From Candidatus Segetimicrobium genomatis (GTDB lineage Bacteria > Sysuimicrobiota > Sysuimicrobiia > Sysuimicrobiales > Segetimicrobiaceae), in NCBI GenBank assembly GCA_005882445.1, contig VBAN01000211.1:1-12387 (forward strand): 12,387 nucleotides of DNA, written 5' to 3'. The position numbers and the translations under genes were made by a program. The notes below the pieces were generated by a model that was not told where the DNA came from, searched no databases, and was given only the letters and a program-made list of their open reading frames with translations. This document shows, one piece after another, positions 8,347 to 12,387 of this stretch; the stretch's first letter is position 1; every line of letters begins with the position of its first letter.

Positions 8347-8553
8347 AATTTAGATGGCTTTTACCTACCTCATTTTGAGCGAGAATTTTGGCATCAAGTG
8401 GTGGTGGAGAAAGATGACCATTCGGCTAGGTTTGCTTAGCCATCTGGATATGCTCCACCCTCGCTCATGGGTACGGGCGTTCAAAGATCGCATCCGGGGC
8501 CGCGAGCCGGGGAGAAAAACCAAATCCTTACTCCGAAAGATTCACGGTGCCGG

Positions 8554-8916
8554 CTACGCTCCCAAGTACGCGGTGCAGGTAATCTCCACGAGAAGCTCGG
8601 GGTGCACGAGCGAAGCGACCTGGACAAGTGTGCTGGCCGGCCGGTGTTCCCCGCAGTAGCGGACCCGAACCGGGTTGATGACGGCGCGGTCGTCCATGTT
8701 GGTGAGGTGGATCAAGACGCTGGTGACCCGCGAAAAGTCCGCGTCGAAATGGGCGAGAACGGCTTGGATGTGGTCGAAGATCTGCTCCGCCTGCCGCCGG
8801 GCGTCTCCTTTCCCGACGACCCGGCCGTCCTTGTCGATCGCGACGACCCCCGAGATGTAGAGGGAATCCCCCGCCCGTACGGCGTCGCAGTAGTGGCTGA
8901 CCGGGGGCGGGAGCAC
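8554..8916 (-). CDS. RidA/YjgF/Rid-family protein
   Basis: This is a small protein of the chorismate-mutase-like Rid fold, usually a cytoplasmic trimer that hydrolyses reactive enamine/imine intermediates. Of its 120 residues, family features include VSHYCDAVRAGDSLYISG (6-23), AEQIFDHIQAVL (43-54), LTNMDD (71-76) and the C-terminal LLVEITCTAYLG. In RidA the motif before this strand is PARS with an essential arginine; here it is PAST, with Ser95 at the arginine position. So it may not be an imine deaminase of the classical type. The start is uncertain. GTG at 8916 is used, but it follows a purine stretch with no spacing. In-frame IRRIRLEG just upstream looks family-like, and a stop closes the frame at 8962-8964. 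It could start at a rare ATT or have lost its start. The neighbours give no clue to a substrate. Confidence 0.85.
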   Translation of the reverse strand: MLPPPVSHYCDAVRAGDSLYISGVVAIDKDGRVVGKGDARRQAEQIFDHIQAVLAHFDADFSRVTSVLIHLTNMDDRAVINPVRVRYCGEHRPASTLVQVASLVHPELLVEITCTAYLGA

Positions 8917-9086
8917 CCCTTCGAGACGAATCCGCCGGATGCCGGGAATTTGTCCACCCCCTCAGCCACTCTGATCAACGCCCCGGAGCATGAACGTTTC
9001 TAGTCCCATTCGACGCGGACGCCGACCGCAGCAGCGAGGCGGAGAAGTGTCAGATGCCACCCCCGGGCGGACCTCCGGTCACACCG

Positions 9087-10285
9087 CTAGCGCTGGTCAC
9101 CCGACGTGCCGTACACCGCCACACACCCCGTCAGGCAGTTGGGGAAGATGTTGTTGGCCGGCAAGGGCACGAACACACGGTTGTTAGAGGGATCGACGGC
9201 CACCGAGTGGGTGCTCCCTGAGGGGTGCACGCCCTGCACCGCCGCCACGTTCAGCGCCGGCACCAGTTGTCTTAAGCTTTCGCGTTCCGCGTCGATGACG
9301 CCGAGCACGGGGCCGGCGGGATTGAAACGTGAAGCGGTGTAGTAGCGTCCGTCGCCGTTTGTGCATCCATGATCACATGCTGGGGCGCGGCGGTCTTCGA
9401 ATCCTTCGCCGCCCATGCTTGTCCCGCCGTATCGAAAACCGTACTGCAGCCGAGGAGCAGATCCTGATGCGGCCCCAGCGCAAGTCCGGCTGGCTGGCAG
9501 AAATCGACCGCGAATTCAGTTTCGACCTCGCCGGTGGCCGGATTGATTCGCGCGACCGCCCCATGCGGACCAGAGCCGTCTCCAGGACCGTTCACTTCAG
9601 GGATGGAGAGATAGAACCTGCCGCTGTGGCGATCCCACACCGGCTGTTCTGCGCCGTTGGTCGCATCCGTGAATGCGATGTGCTGCCCGACGGTGAGCTG
9701 TCCGGTTTCCTTATTGACCTGGATCAGCGTGGCGAATGGCGGGGTATCGGCATTATTGACCACCAGGAGCAACCCATCCTCAGGGTCGTAGGCGAGTTCA
9801 TCCGACCGCAGCTCATCGCCGACGTTGGTGGAAGCCTCGTCAACAACCTTGTCTGTTCTGAGATCGATGGAGACCACCCGGCTGGCGGCGTCGGTCACGA
9901 AGAGCCAGGGGAAAGCCACGACCACCCCGTTGGGACCGGATGTGGAGTTGTCGCCGGTGAAGCCCTTGAACCCGCCCGAGATCTGTTTGACGAATACACC
10001 TCTCGCCGTATCCACAACGTCGACGACGGCGTTGGAACGGTCGGCCAGGTAGTACCGGTGGGTGTTCGAATCGACCCAGCTGATGTCAAAAACGTACATG
10101 CTGCCGCCCGTGGTATTCGTGTCGGTGCCCGGAACGGGAATGGCCGCGAGGAACCTCACCGTCCCATCCCCGCTCATCCTCACCGTCCCATCCTCGTCGG
10201 CGCGGCTCGAACTGGGAACGAGCAGCAGGGCAGGAACGAGAACAACGAGCAGCAGCAAAAGCGCCCGCGGGCACTTTCGGATCAT
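9087..10285 (-). pseudogene. Secreted beta-propeller-type protein, one frame break near the C-terminus
   Basis: This is a predicted exported protein with YncE/lactonase-like propeller character; no enzymatic role can be assigned. It has a signal peptide at residues 1-29 (MIRKCPR, a long Leu/Val core, then SSRADE). Blade-like repeats follow, such as FDISWVDSNTHRYYLADRSN, VVDVVDTARGVFVKQI, VTDAASRVVSIDLRTDKVV, VNKETGQL and RINPATGEVETEF. Near position 9360 the frame changes: the first frame degrades into unrelated residues and stops at 9272. The continuation NGDGRYYTASRFNPAG, then THSVAVDPSNNRVFVPLP and CLTGCVAVYG, runs in another frame to the stop at 9087. Adding one base would rejoin them to about 399 residues. 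The ATG at 10285 follows a GGGGGG ribosome-like site by 7 nt. Residues 31-44 carry a short duplicated DGTVR segment. Confidence 0.78.
10154..10193. repeat. Duplicated 16-bp segment with 24-bp period
   Basis: CCTCACCGTCCCATCC occurs at 10154-10169 and again at 10178-10193. It lies inside the propeller gene just after the signal peptide and encodes a doubled DGTVR. The 24-bp period keeps the frame, so it looks like a small in-frame tandem duplication in a linker. Confidence 0.8.
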
Positions 10286-10615
10286 GGCAGAACCCCCCTT
10301 TTATGGCGCAACTGATGCCGTACCCATCGTAGACTGTCGCAGATCGAGCAGTACACGCAGTTCAGTTGCACGTGGGAACATCCTGCCGATCGCATGTTCC
10401 TCGCTCTCTAGGACAGCGCCGGTATCCAACTGGACACGGCTTGGCTGGGCCGAGCGGCCATCTAAATAAAGGTCATCACTGTAAGGTGTGAAATCGCGCA
10501 ATCGTCCTGTTTGGCGCAGACTGTAAGCCGCACGGTTCGTCGAGCGGGAAAACGTCAAGGGCTTGATCGCGCGAGGCGACCAAGCCCTTGAGTTGTGCCC
10601 GAGCCGAGCTTCCTG
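10286..10615. other. Intergenic region between the hydrolase and propeller genes
   Basis: This stretch of about 330 bp holds the terminator of the hydrolase gene at its right end and presumably the promoter of the propeller gene. An 85-codon minus-strand frame from TTG 10558 to a stop at 10301 crosses it. Its third codon positions are only about 54 percent G or C by my count, its start lies in the terminator stem, and it resembles no family I know, so I do not call it a gene. I could not pick a promoter with confidence. Confidence 0.5.
10549..10591 (-). terminator. Rho-independent terminator of the hydrolase gene
   Basis: A perfect 10-bp stem (CAAGGGCTTG at 10556-10565, CAAGCCCTTG at 10581-10590) is extended by one T-A pair and has a 15-nt loop. 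It begins 25 bp after the stop codon of the alpha/beta hydrolase. On the minus strand CG and four T residues follow the stem. The short T tract makes it moderate rather than strong. Confidence 0.65.
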
Positions 10616-11485
10616 CTACATGCGAGCGCCGGTGAGACTCTGCGCCGATTTTTCCTGACCGAGAAAGTCCAGCAGCTCCGGGTTCACTTTGTCTGCGTGC
10701 GTCCAGTTGATGGCGTGAGGCCCACCTTCGACCACCACCAGGCGGGCTCCCTTGACCAGCTTCGCGGTCCGGAGTCCCGAGGCCGTGATGGGAAGAATCC
10801 GGTCGGCATCACCGTGCAAGACCAGCGTTGGGATATCGATGCGCGGCAGGTCCTTGCGGAAGTCCGTATACCATGTTCGCACGCAGGCGACACTGGCCGC
10901 GGCAGAGGCGCCGGCGGCGAGGTTCCAACTGGCGTGGACCGCCTGGTCGCTGACGCGCTTGCCCAGCAGGAGGTCGGTGTTGTAGAAATTCTTGAAGAAG
11001 TCTGTGAAAAAGGCATAACGGTCGGCCGCCACGGCTTTTTCGATCCCCTGGAAGACGCTGAGGTCCACTCCTTCCTGGTTGTCCGCCGCTTTCAACAGGT
11101 ACGGGGGAACCGAAGAGATGAACACCGCCTTGCTCACGCCCTGCGATCCGTATTTCCCTAGGTAGCGGGCCACCTCGCCGCCACCCATCGAGAAGCCGAC
11201 GAGCGCGAACTCACGCAGCTCGAGCGTCGTCACGAGCCTGCGCAGATCCTCGGCAAAGGTGTCGTAGTCGTAGCCCGTCGTCGGCTGGCTTGACCTGCCG
11301 AATCCCCGGCGGTCATACGTGATGACCCGGTGACCCGCAGCCATCAAACCCGGGACCTGCTTCTCCCAGGAAGCCCCGCTCAGCGGGTACCCGTGGATCA
11401 GGACGACGGGCTTGCCCGAACCGTGGTCCTCGTAGTAGAGATCGATGCTGCCTGAGTTTTCCTTGCCGACGTTCATGTATGGCAT
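10616..11485 (-). CDS. Alpha/beta hydrolase, non-heme chloroperoxidase/arylesterase type
   Basis: This is a cytoplasmic serine hydrolase of 289 residues in the cofactor-free haloperoxidase/arylesterase group, which act as esterases and can form peracids; the natural substrate is unknown. The oxyanion-hole motif VVLIHGYPLSG is at 27-37. The nucleophile elbow GFSMGGGE places Ser99. LVLHGDADRILP (221-232) carries the acid, Asp226 or Asp228, and GGPHAINW gives His257. The YDRRGFGRSS stretch at 57-66 is typical of the group. The start at ATG 11485 was chosen for the strong GGGAGGAGAG site upstream. The same frame is open further, to 11722, but the extra 79 residues are low-complexity with no family match. 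A terminator follows the gene. Length and motifs are normal, with no sign of damage. Confidence 0.9.
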   Translation of the reverse strand: MPYMNVGKENSGSIDLYYEDHGSGKPVVLIHGYPLSGASWEKQVPGLMAAGHRVITYDRRGFGRSSQPTTGYDYDTFAEDLRRLVTTLELREFALVGFSMGGGEVARYLGKYGSQGVSKAVFISSVPPYLLKAADNQEGVDLSVFQGIEKAVAADRYAFFTDFFKNFYNTDLLLGKRVSDQAVHASWNLAAGASAAASVACVRTWYTDFRKDLPRIDIPTLVLHGDADRILPITASGLRTAKLVKGARLVVVEGGPHAINWTHADKVNPELLDFLGQEKSAQSLTGARM

Positions 11486-11780
11486 CGAGACTCTCCTCCC
11501 CTGTGATGATGCGCCCGCTGTGCTTGGTGGCGCCCCGAAATCCGCCGGGCGCTCTGCCTGAATGCGCGACCCCCTTTCGTAATAGCCTCCCACGACTTTT
11601 TCGCTTGGAGATATCGGGCTCTTCCACATAATCCGGCTCCAAAGAACCGGACTGCGCAATTCTGCTGGGGGCGCCGTGAAGGAAACTGCTGTGGTTAGCG
11701 TTGCCTGCTCAGCGTACTCCACCCTGCCGGCTATTACAAGACAAATACGTGTTCGTGAACGAGGGACGAGCGGGGGGAGT
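11486..11780. other. Intergenic region upstream of the hydrolase
   Basis: No gene is recognised here. The reading frame that continues the hydrolase upstream to 11722 lacks family-like sequence and a ribosome site. A short GTTC/GAAC inverted pair near 11753-11762 is too small to call a terminator for the small membrane protein gene. The hydrolase ribosome site is at 11491-11500. Confidence 0.45.
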
Positions 11781-12083
11781 CTACTCCCTGAACAAATACA
11801 TCCCGACCAGAGTTGCCCCCCCGACCAGGCCCATCACGACTGGATTGGGCACAAAGTATGGAAAGGCCATGAGGATCATGCCGCCGATGAGCGGGCTGTT
11901 CTTCTTGGACTTCCGTCCGCGCGCGAACGCGATCATCCCGATCACGCTGAACACGCCGCCGAGAATGAAGGCTGAGCCTTGTCTGGGGCATACCCACTTC
12001 TGATCACGGCTAGACGCGGGAAAGAGCCTCCGGCGTGCGCCGCCATCGGGCTCCGTGGGAGACGCTACTCGACGCGGCAACAT
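11781..12083 (-). CDS. Small membrane protein with three hydrophobic segments
   Basis: This is a hypothetical integral membrane protein; no function can be assigned. Counted from ATG 12083 it has 100 residues, with hydrophobic segments at about 38-54 ([16 protein letters not shown]), 65-78 ([14 protein letters not shown]) and 82-97 ([16 protein letters not shown]). A basic loop GRKSKK lies between the first two and the protein ends in LFRE. Small proteins of this plan usually run to about 65-75 residues, beginning just before the first helix. Here the first 35 residues are polar, Arg-rich and not family-like. No ATG, GTG or TTG lies in frame close to the first helix, so the true start is uncertain and may be a rare codon or be obscured by an indel. 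It is divergent from typA, with about 75 bp between the starts. Confidence 0.6.
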   Translation of the reverse strand: MLPRRVASPTEPDGGARRRLFPASSRDQKWVCPRQGSAFILGGVFSVIGMIAFARGRKSKKNSPLIGGMILMAFPYFVPNPVVMGLVGGATLVGMYLFRE

Positions 12084-12106
12084 GGTCTCTCATTGGCCGT
12101 CTGCCG

Positions 12107-12115
12107 TGCTATGCT
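12107..12115 (+). promoter_or_regulatory. Possible extended -10 promoter element for typA
   Basis: TGCTATGCT matches the TGnTATNNT extended -10 form and lies 42 bp before the typA start codon, in the short divergent gap. No good -35 box at normal spacing was seen, which extended -10 promoters tolerate. The call rests on a short motif only. Confidence 0.3.
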
Positions 12116-12157
12116 GAGCGGGAGCCTGACTGCGCCCGTGGCAACCGGAGATGCTCA

Positions 12158-12387
12158 TTGACGAGGGCGATTCGTAATATCGCGATCATTGCGCATGTGG
12201 ACCACGGTAAGACGACGTTGGTCGATGCCATGCTGTGGCAGAGCGGCACCTTTCGCGGCAACGAAACCATGGTGGAACGGGTGATGGATTCCAATGAGTT
12301 GGAGCGCGAGCGCGGGATCACCATCCTGGCCAAAAATACCGCCATCTTCTATCACGACACCAAGATCAACATTGTGGATACTCCGGG
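12158..12387 (+). CDS. typA: Translational GTPase TypA/BipA, N-terminal part
   Basis: TypA/BipA is a ribosome-binding GTPase of the EF-G/LepA group involved in stress adaptation and ribosome assembly. About 76 of roughly 600 residues are in view. It starts [20 protein letters not shown], with the P-loop AHVDHGKT at about 12-19. [19 protein letters not shown] carries the switch I/G2 motif with the GITI threonine, and the visible part ends at the G3 motif DTPG. The [19 protein letters not shown] wording separates TypA from LepA and EF-G. The start is TTG at 12158, 7 nt after GGAG at 12147-12150; an ATG at 12151 is in another frame and stops after 8 codons. The gene continues beyond the right edge. 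Confidence 0.95.
   Translation, partial: MTRAIRNIAIIAHVDHGKTTLVDAMLWQSGTFRGNETMVERVMDSNELERERGITILAKNTAIFYHDTKINIVDTP

Larger units (their letters stand above)
8213..8553. promoter_or_regulatory. Leader of the glycan operon, AT-richer intergenic region
   Basis: This stretch of about 340 bp lies between the RidA-family stop and the first gene of the glycan operon and is visibly richer in A and T than its surroundings. It contains three 16-bp tandem repeats (8299-8346), a 10-bp palindrome (8271-8280) and a plus-strand TTGACA hexamer at 8289-8294 with no good -10 element behind it. A T-rich minus-strand run lies downstream of the RidA stop near 8514-8520, but no strong stem precedes it. The promoter of the operon very likely lies here. 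I could not assign its -35 and -10 boxes with confidence. Confidence 0.55.

Noticed and set aside
8354..8659. Plus-strand frame of 101 codons starting in the AT-rich leader
   Set aside because: It has no ribosome site, its second half runs antisense through the RidA-family gene, and the protein resembles nothing.
10301..10558. Minus-strand 85-codon frame whose stop lies 15 bp before the propeller start
   Set aside because: The start is a TTG inside the terminator stem, GC at third codon positions is about 54 percent by my count against clearly higher in the real genes, and there is no family resemblance.
11486..11722. N-terminal extension of the alpha/beta hydrolase by 79 residues
   Set aside because: It is not family-like, while a strong GGGAGGAGAG site sits right before ATG 11485, where homologous sequence begins.

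Overview
The window is GC-rich bacterial DNA and almost all of it is protein coding. No tRNA, rRNA, insertion sequence, CRISPR array or phage gene was recognised. The genes (TypA GTPase, UDP-sugar enzymes, GT2 glycosyltransferase, MsbA-type ABC exporter, RidA-family protein, secreted beta-propeller, haloperoxidase-like hydrolase) suit a free-living, high-GC, probably soil or sediment Gram-negative-type bacterium. The phylum cannot be fixed from the sequence alone. Three genes carry frame breaks, which suggests either a draft or metagenomic assembly or real gene decay.

Region 1 (about 1-8350, all minus strand) is one tightly packed operon. In transcription order it holds: a large fusion of a glycoside-hydrolase-like TIM barrel with a family 2 glycosyltransferase (8212-5705); an ABC exporter (5701-3896); an APH-fold phosphotransferase (3896-2826); UDP-glucuronate decarboxylase, i.e. 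UDP-xylose synthase (2785-1802); a second APH-fold phosphotransferase (1788-831, frame-broken); and UDP-glucose 6-dehydrogenase (822 to beyond the left edge, frame-broken). Genes overlap or lie 3-40 bp apart. The last and fourth genes together make UDP-xylose from UDP-glucose. The fusion enzyme could use a nucleotide sugar to build or trim a glycan, the exporter could move a product across the membrane, and the two kinase-like proteins could modify it. Upstream lies an AT-richer leader with three 16-bp tandem repeats and a 10-bp palindrome, a plausible control region.

Region 2 (8554-10285, minus strand) holds a RidA/YjgF-family protein with the usual catalytic arginine position changed, and a secreted beta-propeller-type protein split by a 1-base frame break near its C-terminus.

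Region 3 (10549-12115) holds an alpha/beta hydrolase of the non-heme chloroperoxidase/arylesterase type with a clear stem-loop terminator, then a small three-helix membrane protein, both on the minus strand.

Region 4 (12158 to the right edge, plus strand) is the start of typA/bipA, divergent from the small membrane protein.

The most interesting part is the six-gene operon. Its parts belong to known families, but the combination of a GH-GT2 fusion, an exporter, UDP-xylose supply and two APH-fold proteins with altered Brenner motifs does not match a pathway I can name.
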